From NCBI RefSeq assembly GCF_030546805.1, contig NZ_JAUOPC010000015.1:62001-126000 (forward strand): a stretch of 64,000 nucleotides of DNA, read 5' to 3'. Every line of letters begins with the position of its first letter. The first letter of the stretch is position 1. Of this stretch, positions 17,150 to 26,691 are shown in pieces. Made by a program: the position numbers and the translations under genes. This DNA comes from Cyclobacterium sp. 1_MG-2023. Lineage in GTDB: Bacteria; Bacteroidota; Bacteroidia; Cytophagales; Cyclobacteriaceae. The notes beneath the pieces were generated by a model. It made no database searches and was not told the DNA's origin. It was given only the letters and a program-made list of their open reading frames with translations.

Positions 17150-18262
17150 CTATGGTTCATCTTTCTCTTTACTGTAAACAGAAAGGAGAACACTTTCAAG
17201 ATGTGCTGCGAAAACTTTGGAATTAAATTTTTCTTTAAAGGTTGATTGAGATTTGTCACTCATCTCAAGCCAAATGTCCTTATTTTCCTTTAGAATTGTT
17301 AATTTTTCCCTCCAGCCATTTACATCATACATGTCCACCCAATATCCAATCCCTTCCTCTTCAATATCCAAATTCAAGCATGGGTTGTGAGTCATTATTA
17401 CCGGTTTGCTAAAGGTCACCACATCCTGAAGACTTGTCATTCCTTGACATCCTTCTTTATGCATTGGGTATTTAAGTGGGATTAAAATAGCTATTGAATT
17501 CTGGTAATAGGGCACGAGGTCATAGGATAGCGTCACCTCCCAGTCTACTTCCACATTTGGAGGGATATCCACCGTTTTTGGAATGGTTTTAGGTGTGCAG
17601 AAAATTTTTAATTTATAGTCTAAGCCTCTAAATGCCTCGATGAGGGTCTCAAAGTCCCTGTCGGTATGGCCGGCACTTATGAAGTACTCACAATCTTCAA
17701 ATGCTTTGTGTTGGGTGGCATAGCGCTCGTAATACGTCATATCCGGTCCCCATTGGGCCAGGCTGAACTTGTCTTTATAGGCCTTTTCAGGGATGTTTAG
17801 AAGTTTTACCGTTTTTTCCAAGAGGGCTTTACTCAAAAAAATAGAAGCGGAATAATTTAATACATAATTCCTGGAGTATAATCTGAAAAACCAATTTTCA
17901 TTCCTGCCCATCCAAAACGGTTGATGGATGGTGACAACGATCGGTTTTCTAAATAAGCCCAAGGCCTTTAAAAAGAGTAAAAGTTTGGTGTTTGATTTTG
18001 AATACGGGGAATATAAAATGTCGAATTTTTTGAGATTGAATAAAACTCTAATTTGTTGGTCAAGGTGACCAATGCCAAAGAGTCTGCCAATCTTATTGAG
18101 GATTTTGTATTTCTCATGGGGAAATACAACCATCTCAACCTTTCCTCTTTGGTCCAATTCTACCTTTCCCCAAACATGATGGCTGCCACTAATCCCCTTT
18201 TCCCAAAGTGAATAAGCCCTTTCCATCGAGTAATTATTAATCAAAAATACCTTAGGCTTCAT
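17150..18262 (-). CDS. glycosyltransferase, GT-B fold
   Basis: A 370-residue cytoplasmic glycosyltransferase, probably of the GT4-like group. The N-terminal half has alternating strands and helices (IVVTIHQPFWMGR at about 107-119), and the C-terminal half contains the donor site region: YFISAGHTDRDFETLIEAF, then EGCQGMTSLQDVVTFSKPVI, where a Glu/Gly-rich loop binds the nucleotide sugar. No membrane segment or signal peptide. As the first gene of the minus-strand set with rfbF and the epimerase, it probably transfers the sugar these genes help to make onto a surface glycan. Donor and acceptor are unknown. Confidence 0.72.
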   Translation of the reverse strand: MKPKVFLINNYSMERAYSLWEKGISGSHHVWGKVELDQRGKVEMVVFPHEKYKILNKIGRLFGIGHLDQQIRVLFNLKKFDILYSPYSKSNTKLLLFLKALGLFRKPIVVTIHQPFWMGRNENWFFRLYSRNYVLNYSASIFLSKALLEKTVKLLNIPEKAYKDKFSLAQWGPDMTYYERYATQHKAFEDCEYFISAGHTDRDFETLIEAFRGLDYKLKIFCTPKTIPKTVDIPPNVEVDWEVTLSYDLVPYYQNSIAILIPLKYPMHKEGCQGMTSLQDVVTFSKPVIMTHNPCLNLDIEEEGIGYWVDMYDVNGWREKLTILKENKDIWLEMSDKSQSTFKEKFNSKVFAAHLESVLLSVYSKEKDEP

Positions 18263-18383
18263 TAAAATTTAAAATTTTGTGAGGGAACATAAGGGGTATT
18301 CATATTTAAATATAATGAAACATTTTCGTTTTAAACTAAAATTATTTGCTATATGTAGGGTTGAAAATTTACTTGACTTTACA

Positions 18384-19652
18384 CTATTTGCTCGTCAGTA
18401 AAGGTACTTTTTCTGTATATTGAATGGCCGTTAGTTTGTTAATTTTCTCTTGTCTTACCTTTTCAAATGCGAGTTTGTTTTCTTCTGCTATTGGTTCTGC
18501 AGGTGGAATATCTTCTTTTAACCAATCTACTTGTTTGCCGTGTTTCCAGAACCTAAAGCAAAGATGTGGGCCTGTAGCCAGTCCTGTGCTGCCTACATAG
18601 CCTATCACTTGGCCTTGTTTTACGCGGGTCCCTTTTTTAATTCCCTTCCCAATTTTGGACATGTGTAGGTATTGGGTGGTATAGGTGCCATTGTGCTTGA
18701 TTTTCACGAAATTCCCATTGCCACCTCTATAAGTTGCCTCTAATACTGTTCCGTCACCTACTGAACGAATTTCCGTACCTCTTGGGGCAGCATAATCTGT
18801 ACCTAAATGAGCTTTGTATCTTTTTTGCACGGGGTGAAATCTACTAAGACTATATCTGGAACTGATTCGGGAAAATTTTAAGGGATCTCTTAAGAAAGCT
18901 TTTTTTAGGCTGTTCCCTTTTTCGTCAAAGTAAGATATGACACCGTTTTGCTCAAAAGGAATGGCATGGTATCCTTGCCCCATATGTTCAAAGTAGGCAG
19001 CTTCAATGTCCTCGATGCCTACAATTTGGTCTTCAACTACCTGCTCCTTGAAAATAACCTTGAACTTATCGTCTTTCTGGAGTCTTTGGAAATCTACCAC
19101 CCAGCCATAGAGATCTGCAAATTGATCAACAAGATCAGGACCCAGACCCAACTCAGTCATGTTTACATATAGAGAAGAGCTGATTTTGCCTCCAATTTCT
19201 CTACGGTTGATTGCCATCGGCTTGTTTTCTTTATAAATTTCCGGTTGGCTAAGATTAAAAACTACAAATTCTGTCCTATTGGGCTCGTAAACAAAAAATT
19301 TAGATTTCGTGGAATCCTTTGGGGTAAGGACGGTGTATTTTTTGTTGAATGCTATTTTTTTTACATCGAATATGTCTTTTGACTTTTTAGCGATTTCATC
19401 GATTATTTGATAAGGTACATCAAAGGGGGCCAATATTGTAGACAAAGTTTGGTTCCGTTTCACCACACCTTCCACTATGTCTACATCATCCACATTGATT
19501 CCATACAATAAATTTTCTTCTTTCGGTAAGGGAGCAGATCCTTCTGATTCTTGCAATTTATCTTCCTGAACTTGAGGAGCTTTTCCATCGTAAATCCAAA
19601 ATGCAATACAAGTAATGATAAATAATCCTCCGAAAGTCCAATATTTTTTCAT
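18384..19652 (-). CDS. M23 family peptidoglycan endopeptidase, HxC variant
   Basis: A 422-residue cell-wall enzyme anchored by an N-terminal membrane segment (residues 4-21). A long middle part (about 50-270) has an OapA- or LysM-like start (VVKRNQTLSTILAPFDVPYQ) and beta-rich linkers. The LytM domain spans about 280-385: first zinc motif HLGTDYAAPRGTEI, catalytic His in TQYLHMSK, and a last motif GPHLCFRFWKHGKQVDW. In most M23 enzymes this last motif is HLH and its second His binds zinc; here it is HLC. From memory several Bacteroidota homologues share HxCF, so it is probably a subfamily trait with a Cys ligand or a non-catalytic site. The gene stands alone, divergent from aspS. Confidence 0.85.
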   Translation of the reverse strand: MKKYWTFGGLFIITCIAFWIYDGKAPQVQEDKLQESEGSAPLPKEENLLYGINVDDVDIVEGVVKRNQTLSTILAPFDVPYQIIDEIAKKSKDIFDVKKIAFNKKYTVLTPKDSTKSKFFVYEPNRTEFVVFNLSQPEIYKENKPMAINRREIGGKISSSLYVNMTELGLGPDLVDQFADLYGWVVDFQRLQKDDKFKVIFKEQVVEDQIVGIEDIEAAYFEHMGQGYHAIPFEQNGVISYFDEKGNSLKKAFLRDPLKFSRISSRYSLSRFHPVQKRYKAHLGTDYAAPRGTEIRSVGDGTVLEATYRGGNGNFVKIKHNGTYTTQYLHMSKIGKGIKKGTRVKQGQVIGYVGSTGLATGPHLCFRFWKHGKQVDWLKEDIPPAEPIAEENKLAFEKVRQEKINKLTAIQYTEKVPLLTSK

Positions 19653-19851
19653 AAATTCTAGGGTAATTAATATTTAGTAGGGGTTGTAATGTCGAATATC
19701 TTAGTAAATTACAATATAAATCGGGTATCCTATGCGAATATACATTTTTTCCTGCAAGAACTAAATTATATTTATTGTCAATAAACGTGATTTCCCTCAA
19801 TTGTATTGCTTTATCTTGAGGATAAAAATAGCAATCTCTAGTCTGAATGAT

Positions 19852-19859
19852 TATCTTTG
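19852..19859 (+). promoter_or_regulatory. candidate -7 box of aspS
   Basis: TATCTTTG matches TAnnTTTG and lies 30 bases before the aspS ATG. No clear upstream TTTG box is found at the usual 17-23 base spacing, so this is a weak call. Confidence 0.35.
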
Positions 19860-19889
19860 GCGATTATTTGCAAATAAAAATCTAATTCA

Positions 19890-21650
19890 ATGCTTAGAAC
19901 ACATACTTGTGGAGAACTCCGTCTGGAGGATTTGGATAAAAAAGTTATACTTTCCGGATGGGTGCAAAGGGTAAGGAATAAGGGAGGTTTAGCATGGGTT
20001 GACCTAAGAGATCGTTATGGTGTTACCCAACTGATTTTTGAAGAAGGGGCTGTGGCTCCTGAACTGTTAAAAACTGCAACAACCTTGGGACGAGAGTATG
20101 TCGTTCAGGCTGAAGGAGTGGTGATTGAACGTGCTTCAAAAAATGATAAAATCCCTACCGGATCAATTGAAATTCGCGTGAGTGAATTGAAGATATTAAA
20201 TAAGGCCAAAGTGCCGCCCTTCATCATTGAAGACGAGACAGACGGAGGGGAAGAGTTGAGAATGAAGTACCGTTACCTGGACTTGAGAAGGAATGTGGTT
20301 AGAGAAAAACTACAACTGAGGCATCGCATGATGCAGGAGACCAGGAAATACATGGATGGACAAGATTTCATGGAGGTGGAAACACCCGTATTGATCAAAT
20401 CCACTCCTGAAGGAGCCAGAGATTTTGTTGTGCCTAGCAGGGTTCATGGAGGTGAATTTTATGCCTTGCCACAATCTCCACAGACCTTTAAGCAACTATT
20501 AATGGTCAGTGGTTTTGATCGTTATTTTCAGATAGTAAAGTGCTTTAGAGATGAGGATCTCCGTGCAGACAGGCAGCCTGAATTTACCCAAATAGACTGT
20601 GAAATGTCCTTTGTAGACCAAGAGGATATTTTGGAGATTTTTGAGGGGTTGGTTCGTCACCTTTTTACGAAAGTTAAGGGGATGGAATTGGGGAATATCG
20701 AACGCATGACCTATGAGGATGCTATGCGTCTGTATGGAAATGACAAGCCTGACATTCGCTTTGGGATGCCTTTTGTAGAACTCAATGAATTGGCACAAGG
20801 GAAGGGGTTTAGTATATTTGATAGTGCAGAACTGATCCTCGGCATCAATGCAGAAGGTGCTGCTAACTATACCAGAAAGCAGTTGGACGCGCTTACCAAT
20901 TGGGTAAGAAGACCGCAAATAGGTGCCAAAGGCATGGTCTATGTTAAATGCAATGAAGATGGCACCTTTAAGTCATCTGTGGATAAATTTTATAGTCAAG
21001 AAGACCTTAAAGCTTGGGCTGACAAAGCAGGTGCTAAAAAAGGTGATTTGATATTGCTGCTTTCCGGTAGTGAAAAAGATACCCGAAAGCAAATGTCTGA
21101 ATTAAGGCTAAAGATGGGTGACGAATTAGGTTTGAGAGACAAGACAGTTTACAAACCACTTTGGGTTCTGGATTTTCCATTGCTTGAATGGGATGACGAA
21201 ACGGCCAGGTATCATGCCATGCACCACCCTTTTACCTCTCCTAAAAAAGAGGACATGGAGCTTCTCGACAAAGATCCCGGTAAAGTTCGCGCCAATGCCT
21301 ATGATTTGGTCATCAATGGGGTGGAAATCGGTGGTGGTTCAATAAGAATTCATGACAAGGAAACCCAGCAAATGATGTTCAGGCATCTGGGCTTTACAGA
21401 AGAAGAGGCCCAATCTCAGTTTGGATTCCTTATGGAAGCCTTTGAATTTGGAGCGCCTCCTCACGGTGGGATTGCCTTTGGATTTGATCGCTTATGTGCC
21501 ATCTTTGGAGGAACAGATTCCATTAGAGATTATATCGCCTTTCCTAAAAATAATGCTGGCAGAGACGTAATGATTAACTCACCTAGTGGCATTTCTGATG
21601 AACAATTGGTTGAATTGTCATTGGATATTAAGAAAAAAGATTCAGAATAA
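19890..21650 (+). CDS. aspS: aspartate--tRNA ligase
   Basis: Charges tRNA-Asp, in the cytoplasm. The 586-residue length is normal for the bacterial type. The N-terminal OB fold binds the anticodon ([20 protein letters not shown], residues about 21-40). Class II motif 1 is near [14 protein letters not shown], motif 2 is [18 protein letters not shown] (about 218-235), and motif 3 is [15 protein letters not shown] near 535. The bacterial insertion domain (GAD) lies between motifs 2 and 3. Whether it is discriminating or also charges tRNA-Asn cannot be told here. Stands alone; its 3' end faces the YhhN gene with only 6 bases between. Confidence 0.97.
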   Translation: MLRTHTCGELRLEDLDKKVILSGWVQRVRNKGGLAWVDLRDRYGVTQLIFEEGAVAPELLKTATTLGREYVVQAEGVVIERASKNDKIPTGSIEIRVSELKILNKAKVPPFIIEDETDGGEELRMKYRYLDLRRNVVREKLQLRHRMMQETRKYMDGQDFMEVETPVLIKSTPEGARDFVVPSRVHGGEFYALPQSPQTFKQLLMVSGFDRYFQIVKCFRDEDLRADRQPEFTQIDCEMSFVDQEDILEIFEGLVRHLFTKVKGMELGNIERMTYEDAMRLYGNDKPDIRFGMPFVELNELAQGKGFSIFDSAELILGINAEGAANYTRKQLDALTNWVRRPQIGAKGMVYVKCNEDGTFKSSVDKFYSQEDLKAWADKAGAKKGDLILLLSGSEKDTRKQMSELRLKMGDELGLRDKTVYKPLWVLDFPLLEWDDETARYHAMHHPFTSPKKEDMELLDKDPGKVRANAYDLVINGVEIGGGSIRIHDKETQQMMFRHLGFTEEEAQSQFGFLMEAFEFGAPPHGGIAFGFDRLCAIFGGTDSIRDYIAFPKNNAGRDVMINSPSGISDEQLVELSLDIKKKDSE

Positions 21651-21656
21651 AAGGAA

Positions 21657-22358
21657 TTAGGAAGAAGTCTCATGAACTTGCAAAAGGTGGCTTCTTATTC
21701 CCATAATAATCAGAAGTTGACCTAATATATAGGTGCCCATAATGTATAGATCTCCATCGATTATGGGATAAAAAAACCGATCCAAGGCCAACAAACTATC
21801 TGATATAAAAAATAAAAAAGCACCAATAAACAACTGCCAAAAGCTGGAACTATTGGTCCTTCCATACCTTTCCCTGGCCATTGTCACCATCATGACAATG
21901 GCCATTGTATATATAATAACCGGTATTTTTAATTCGTTCAGTTGTGCATGAATCAGGAAATAGATGAATGCTGCAAGGATGTAAAGTGGAAGGTTGTAAA
22001 CAAACATTTTTATAAAATTCACTTTAAATAGGTTTAATGTCTGATTTTGAGTCAGCTTAAAGGCTATTATATAACATACATGTGTCATAAAAAAGGCGCC
22101 CAGGCCATATAAAAACAAGTCTTTGTTTAAAAGTAAAGCGTCTCCCAAGAAGGAGAAAAATAATCCGGCCGAAACGGTGATACGCAACAAACTTCCTTTT
22201 ATTAATTTTGTGCTCTGCAAAAAATAGAGCAAAAGAGAGATCATAATCAAAGGTTTGGTGAGATACCTATAATTAATCTCTGCATGAATGATCATTGATA
22301 TATCTGCCAAGGATGCAAAGAGGAAGATATACAACCATAAGATTTCTTTTTTGCGCAT
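21657..22358 (-). CDS. YhhN/TMEM86 family membrane protein, lysoplasmalogenase-like
   Basis: A 233-residue integral membrane protein with about seven or eight hydrophobic segments spread over its full length. Family features are the early RYLTKPLIM motif (about 31-39), SFLGDALLL (about 69-77) and the late FFISDSLLALDRF with conserved acidic residues. Human and Legionella relatives hydrolyse the vinyl ether bond of lysoplasmalogens; bacteria lacking plasmalogens also have this family, so the natural substrate here is uncertain. It is convergent with aspS and has a long upstream gap. Confidence 0.8.
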   Translation of the reverse strand: MRKKEILWLYIFLFASLADISMIIHAEINYRYLTKPLIMISLLLYFLQSTKLIKGSLLRITVSAGLFFSFLGDALLLNKDLFLYGLGAFFMTHVCYIIAFKLTQNQTLNLFKVNFIKMFVYNLPLYILAAFIYFLIHAQLNELKIPVIIYTMAIVMMVTMARERYGRTNSSSFWQLFIGAFLFFISDSLLALDRFFYPIIDGDLYIMGTYILGQLLIIMGIRSHLLQVHETSS

Positions 22359-22949
22359 TTTGTTTAATTTCTTTATTTTTATTTGTCTTAAAGTCGAACC
22401 AATCAGGTACTTAGGTAGTTGTTAAATGTAGAATAAACATTTACTTCTCTTAATAGTTAGAAATAGAATATCCCTGCGAGAGAGGCCAACATTATTTGCA
22501 ATTTGAATGATTTTATATGAAGCCGGGTAGAGAGGACAACAGCTGCTACCCTACTCGCATTATAAAATTGAAGATAATGAGTTTCTATGAAAAAAATGCG
22601 TTAAAAGGTCAGCAGTTTGGAGAAAGCATTGGGTGGGATGGATAAAATTCAATAAGAGAAAATTTTGCTTTTTGGGCCTTACTTGAGTGGTAGAGGTGTT
22701 TTTGGAATAATTATTAGGCAATCTTTAATTTTACGATTGATTATTTTTTTTCAGTCGTCAAAATAAAGGTTTAAAATATTTCCTTCTAAATTCTAATGTT
22801 AGGGATTTGTTAATTATTTTTGGCACTTCAATTGAAAACTTAATATTTAGCTATTCTAATAGGCCTAATTTAAGATTATATTTGTACCCAAATAAAGCCG
22901 AAACTATTTTTGATTCTATTATTTATTTATACCTATTAAATATTTGAAA
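22359..22949. other. 591-base intergenic region
   Basis: An AT-rich stretch between the divergent YhhN and Oar-like receptor genes. A small inverted repeat GGGTAG / CTACCC (22525-22551, 15-base loop) is present. TATATTTG at 22877-22884 matches the -7 consensus for the plus strand, 66 bases before the receptor ATG, but no good upstream box is seen. I find no tRNA-like fold and no convincing small open frame. Confidence 0.4.
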
Positions 22950-25900
22950 ATGAGGCAACTGTTACAAAAAAGAATGCTTGTAGTGCTATTACTGTTTCTC
23001 GCTATTGGGAGCAGTTATGGTCAAGTAACTACCAGTTCTGTTCAAGGAGCTGTGTTTGACACCGAAGGAGAGGCACTGATAGGTGCTACTGTAAAGGCAA
23101 CCCACGAGCCTTCCGGTTCCGTGTATGGTGCGGTTACCAATGTGGATGGAAGGTTTAACCTACCCAACCTGAGAGTAGGAGGGCCCTACTCTATAGAGAT
23201 TAATTATCTTGGTTTTGAATCTCAACTATTCTCAGGAATTGTGTTGAGGCTTGGAGAGGTTTACAATTTAAATGCAGTGCTTTCTGATGGAGACACTGAA
23301 TTGACAGAATTTGTTGTAGAAGGAGACAGGGGGTCTGACTTTACCTCAAACCGCACAGGTACAGCAACGAATATCTCCAATGAACAATTAAAAAATCTTC
23401 CACAGATCAACAGGAGTGTACTTGAATTTACAAGGTTAACCCCTCAAGCCAGTGGAAATTCCTTTGCAGGAAGGGATGCAAGGTACAATAACCTTCAGAT
23501 TGATGGAGCAAACTTTAACAATGGGTTTGGTTTAAGTGATGATCCTCTTCCAGGGGGAGATTCCCAGCCAATTTCCCTAGATGCTATAGAAGAAATTACT
23601 GTAAATATTGCGCCATATGATGTGTTGCAAAGTGGCTTTACAGGAGCAGGTATCAATGCTGTAACGAGAAGTGGTACCAATACCTTAGAAGGGTCTGCTT
23701 ATTACTTCCTTAAAAATCAATCCCTTCAGGGAAGGAAGGTTGGCGACAATGAATTGGAAGCTGTAGATGCAGCCACCAAGAATTTTGGCTTTAGATTGGG
23801 AGGACCAATTATAAAGAACAAATTGTTTTTCTTTATAAACGCCGAAAGAGAAATCCTTACAGGAGCGAATGCTTCCGGAGTAAACCTTTGGAGACCGTCA
23901 GAAGATGGAATTGCTGACCCTGAAAACAATATTGCCAGACCTACAAGAACAGATTTGGATGCCGTACAAAATCACCTGATCAACCAGTGGGGTTATGATC
24001 CGGGAAGATATGAAGGATATGCCAATGAGGCGGAACAAGCCAGCACCAAATTGCTAGCAAGGATTGATTGGAACATCAATGAAAAGAACAAATTAGCCGT
24101 AAGATACAATCAAGTGGTCGGTACTTCCAACCAATTGGCCAGTTCCACTTCAGGGCCACGTCCAAGAGCTCCATGGCCTAATGGTGCCAGGGTGAGTCAG
24201 AATGCCATCACTTTTGAAAATGCAAATTATGGATTTGAGAATTCCGTAAGGTCTATTACCGCAGAATTAAATAGTTACATTAGCACAAGTTGGTCTAACC
24301 AACTTTTGGCTACTTATTCTAGAATTCAAGACAAAAGAACTTCTCCTTCTGATCAACTTTTTCCATTTGTTGACATCTGGGACGGTGGAGGATTGATTGA
24401 TGATGGTGAAGGAAACATGGTGCAGAATAAAGGTTCCATGAACTATATTTCTTTTGGTACAGAATTGTTTACCTACAACAATGATGTTATCAATAATAAT
24501 TACTCTATTATCAATAACTTGAATTATGTGGAAGGCAAGCACAACATTACCATGGGAGCTGCCTTTGAACTTCAGAATTTTGGTAACAGTTATGTCAGAT
24601 TGGGAACTTCCTATTACCGATATGCATCTGTTGAAGACTTCCTATCTACAGGAACTGCAAACGAAGTTGCCCCTACCATGTTTGGCTTGACATATCCTTA
24701 TGCCGGACAAGATACCTATTCCAGGGTTAATTTTGGATTGGCTTCTCTTTATGCTCAAGACAAGTATGCAGTAAATAACGACCTTAGCATTACCTTTGGT
24801 CTTCGTGCGGAGCTTCCGATTTACTTGAATGATTTAACGGCTAACGAATCCATCAATGAGATTACCCTGACCAATCAGTTTGGGATGCCTACCAATTACA
24901 ATTCAGGAGAATGGCCAAGTTCTAAATTAATGGTCTCTCCAAGGTTTGGATTTAATTATGATGTATTTGGTGACCGTTCGCTGACTTTAAGAGGTGGTAC
25001 TGGCGTATTTTCTGGAAGGGTACCATTCGTATGGTTGACCAATATGCCTACTAATGCGGGTGTTATACAGAATAATGTTGAGCCTGGTAGCTATGAGGAA
25101 GTTGAAGGATGGATAAACAATATTAATTTCCAAACTGAGCGTTATTATTATGTGGAAAATGTTCCTGAAGGAGCTGAAGATGTATTTATTTCGTCTCCAA
25201 CAGAAGGAGCACCTGGGTCATTCGCATTGGTAGACACTGATTTTAAAATGCCAATGGTGTGGAGATCAAGTTTTGGTTTGGATTACCAAATTCCAAATAC
25301 TCCATTGCTATTGACCACTGATTTATTGTACACCAGAGATATCAATGCCGTATTCCAATACGGAGCTAACCGAGTAAGGTCTACCAATACCATGGATTAT
25401 GGTTCTAGTGGAGCTCCGGGTGATTATGGTGATACCAGAGAAGTCTTTCTTCCTGGCCAAAGCACTGCTTATAACAGTGTAATGGGAGGAAACAATGCAA
25501 CTGTTCTTTCCAATACCAGTATCAAAGGTAGAAGCTTTAGTGGAACAGTTGGTGTGTCAGTGCCTTATCACAGAGGTTTTAGTGCTTCCTTGTATTACAC
25601 TTATTCTTCAGCAAAAGAAGTTTCGGCCAATGATGGATCCAATGCGAGTTCTGCATGGGGTGCAAGTCCTACCATTAATAGTCCAAACGACCAAATGCTG
25701 AATATCTCTAACTTCGCAATTCCACATAGGATAGTCGGAAGTGTAAGTTATAGAATTGAATACGCAAATGCATTGGCTACAACAATTGGACTTTACTATA
25801 ATGGAGCACATCAGGGAAGATACTCTTATGTGTATGGCAATGATTTTAATGGAGATGGTATTACGGGTGACTTGATATACCTTCCTGAAAATTCTTCTAC

Positions 25901-26348
25901 CATGAATTTTGTTGACATCACAGATGATGATGGTGTAGTTTATACTGCAGCAGAGCAAAGAGCTGCCTTTGATGCCTATGTAGAAGAAAATGGATTGAGT
26001 GAATACAGAGGTGATTACTTGCCGAGAAATGCCTTCCTTAACCCATGGTTAAACAGGTTCGATATCCGTATCTTACAAGATGTTTCTCAGACTTTTGGGA
26101 AAATGAAAAATACTGTTCAGTTGAGTGTGGACATTGTGAACCTAGGTAATTTGCTAAACAGTGATTGGGGAATTCAGGACGACTTAAATGGTGCTGAGAA
26201 TTTGCTTTCAAGAGCCGGTTCAGTAAGTGCCACTCCTGATTTTAATCTAACCACCATTTCAGGAAACCTTCCTACAAACCCATTCAGAAATGTTAGTGGA
26301 TTTGGAACCACTTGGAGCATGCAGGTTGGTTTAAGGTATTTATTTTAA
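22950..26348 (+). CDS. Oar-like TonB-dependent outer membrane receptor
   Basis: A protein of about 1,132 residues. A signal peptide (to SSYGQ, about residue 25) is followed by a carboxypeptidase-regulatory-like domain at about 30-115 (VQGAVFDTEGEALIGATVKA), then a plug domain with LKNLPQINRSVLEFTRLTPQ and NLQIDGANFNN, and a 22-strand-type barrel ending SMQVGLRYLF. The arrangement is that of Oar-like receptors of Bacteroidota and myxobacteria, which take up or export large substrates; no SusD partner follows, so it is not a SusC. The start is the ATG at 22950, giving a standard leader; a TTG two codons earlier is less likely. Transcribed alone, with a strong terminator after it. Confidence 0.88.
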   Translation: MRQLLQKRMLVVLLLFLAIGSSYGQVTTSSVQGAVFDTEGEALIGATVKATHEPSGSVYGAVTNVDGRFNLPNLRVGGPYSIEINYLGFESQLFSGIVLRLGEVYNLNAVLSDGDTELTEFVVEGDRGSDFTSNRTGTATNISNEQLKNLPQINRSVLEFTRLTPQASGNSFAGRDARYNNLQIDGANFNNGFGLSDDPLPGGDSQPISLDAIEEITVNIAPYDVLQSGFTGAGINAVTRSGTNTLEGSAYYFLKNQSLQGRKVGDNELEAVDAATKNFGFRLGGPIIKNKLFFFINAEREILTGANASGVNLWRPSEDGIADPENNIARPTRTDLDAVQNHLINQWGYDPGRYEGYANEAEQASTKLLARIDWNINEKNKLAVRYNQVVGTSNQLASSTSGPRPRAPWPNGARVSQNAITFENANYGFENSVRSITAELNSYISTSWSNQLLATYSRIQDKRTSPSDQLFPFVDIWDGGGLIDDGEGNMVQNKGSMNYISFGTELFTYNNDVINNNYSIINNLNYVEGKHNITMGAAFELQNFGNSYVRLGTSYYRYASVEDFLSTGTANEVAPTMFGLTYPYAGQDTYSRVNFGLASLYAQDKYAVNNDLSITFGLRAELPIYLNDLTANESINEITLTNQFGMPTNYNSGEWPSSKLMVSPRFGFNYDVFGDRSLTLRGGTGVFSGRVPFVWLTNMPTNAGVIQNNVEPGSYEEVEGWINNINFQTERYYYVENVPEGAEDVFISSPTEGAPGSFALVDTDFKMPMVWRSSFGLDYQIPNTPLLLTTDLLYTRDINAVFQYGANRVRSTNTMDYGSSGAPGDYGDTREVFLPGQSTAYNSVMGGNNATVLSNTSIKGRSFSGTVGVSVPYHRGFSASLYYTYSSAKEVSANDGSNASSAWGASPTINSPNDQMLNISNFAIPHRIVGSVSYRIEYANALATTIGLYYNGAHQGRYSYVYGNDFNGDGITGDLIYLPENSSTMNFVDITDDDGVVYTAAEQRAAFDAYVEENGLSEYRGDYLPRNAFLNPWLNRFDIRILQDVSQTFGKMKNTVQLSVDIVNLGNLLNSDWGIQDDLNGAENLLSRAGSVSATPDFNLTTISGNLPTNPFRNVSGFGTTWSMQVGLRYLF

Positions 26349-26691
26349 TAATGAAATTAGATTGCTATACAATAAAAGAGGTCGCCTGTAAAGGCGACCT
26401 TTTTTTATTGAAAAGGAATTGCCCGTTTTGGCAAATACAGGCTTAAATACTATTTTTTAATATGCGTATCATTCAAGGTCTAAGATATGGGGATATAAGT
26501 AGTGCATGGAAATATTCGCTTTGTATTTTTTGATAATATAATTTATACCTTTAAATATTCCATTCTCTTGCCATTAATGGCTTAGTTTTGCCTCTTAAAT
26601 TTTATTGTTTTTTTGCTAAAGAAAATAAGTTTACTTTAAACTTATATCTTTAAAATAAACTTGTTGGTTAAACGATACATTAGTTTTCAGA
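26349..26691. other. 343-base intergenic region with operator-like repeats
   Basis: Begins with the receptor terminator. Near its right end the palindrome AAGTTTA-CTT-TAAACTT (26627-26643) is followed by another TAAACTT half-site at 26656-26662, 30-65 bases before the RND operon start. The rest is AT-rich with no gene. Confidence 0.55.
26379..26406 (+). terminator. rho-independent terminator after the Oar-like receptor
   Basis: A perfect 9-bp stem AGGTCGCCT / AGGCGACCT with a GTAA loop, directly followed by a run of T. It starts 31 bases after the receptor stop codon. Confidence 0.92.

Noticed and set aside
22525-22551. tRNA- or riboswitch-like fold in the 591-base gap
   Set aside because: Only a 6-bp stem is found and no cloverleaf or known aptamer pattern.
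22950-26348. SusC-type polysaccharide receptor
   Set aside because: No SusD gene follows, and the receptor's plug and repeats match the Oar-like group better.
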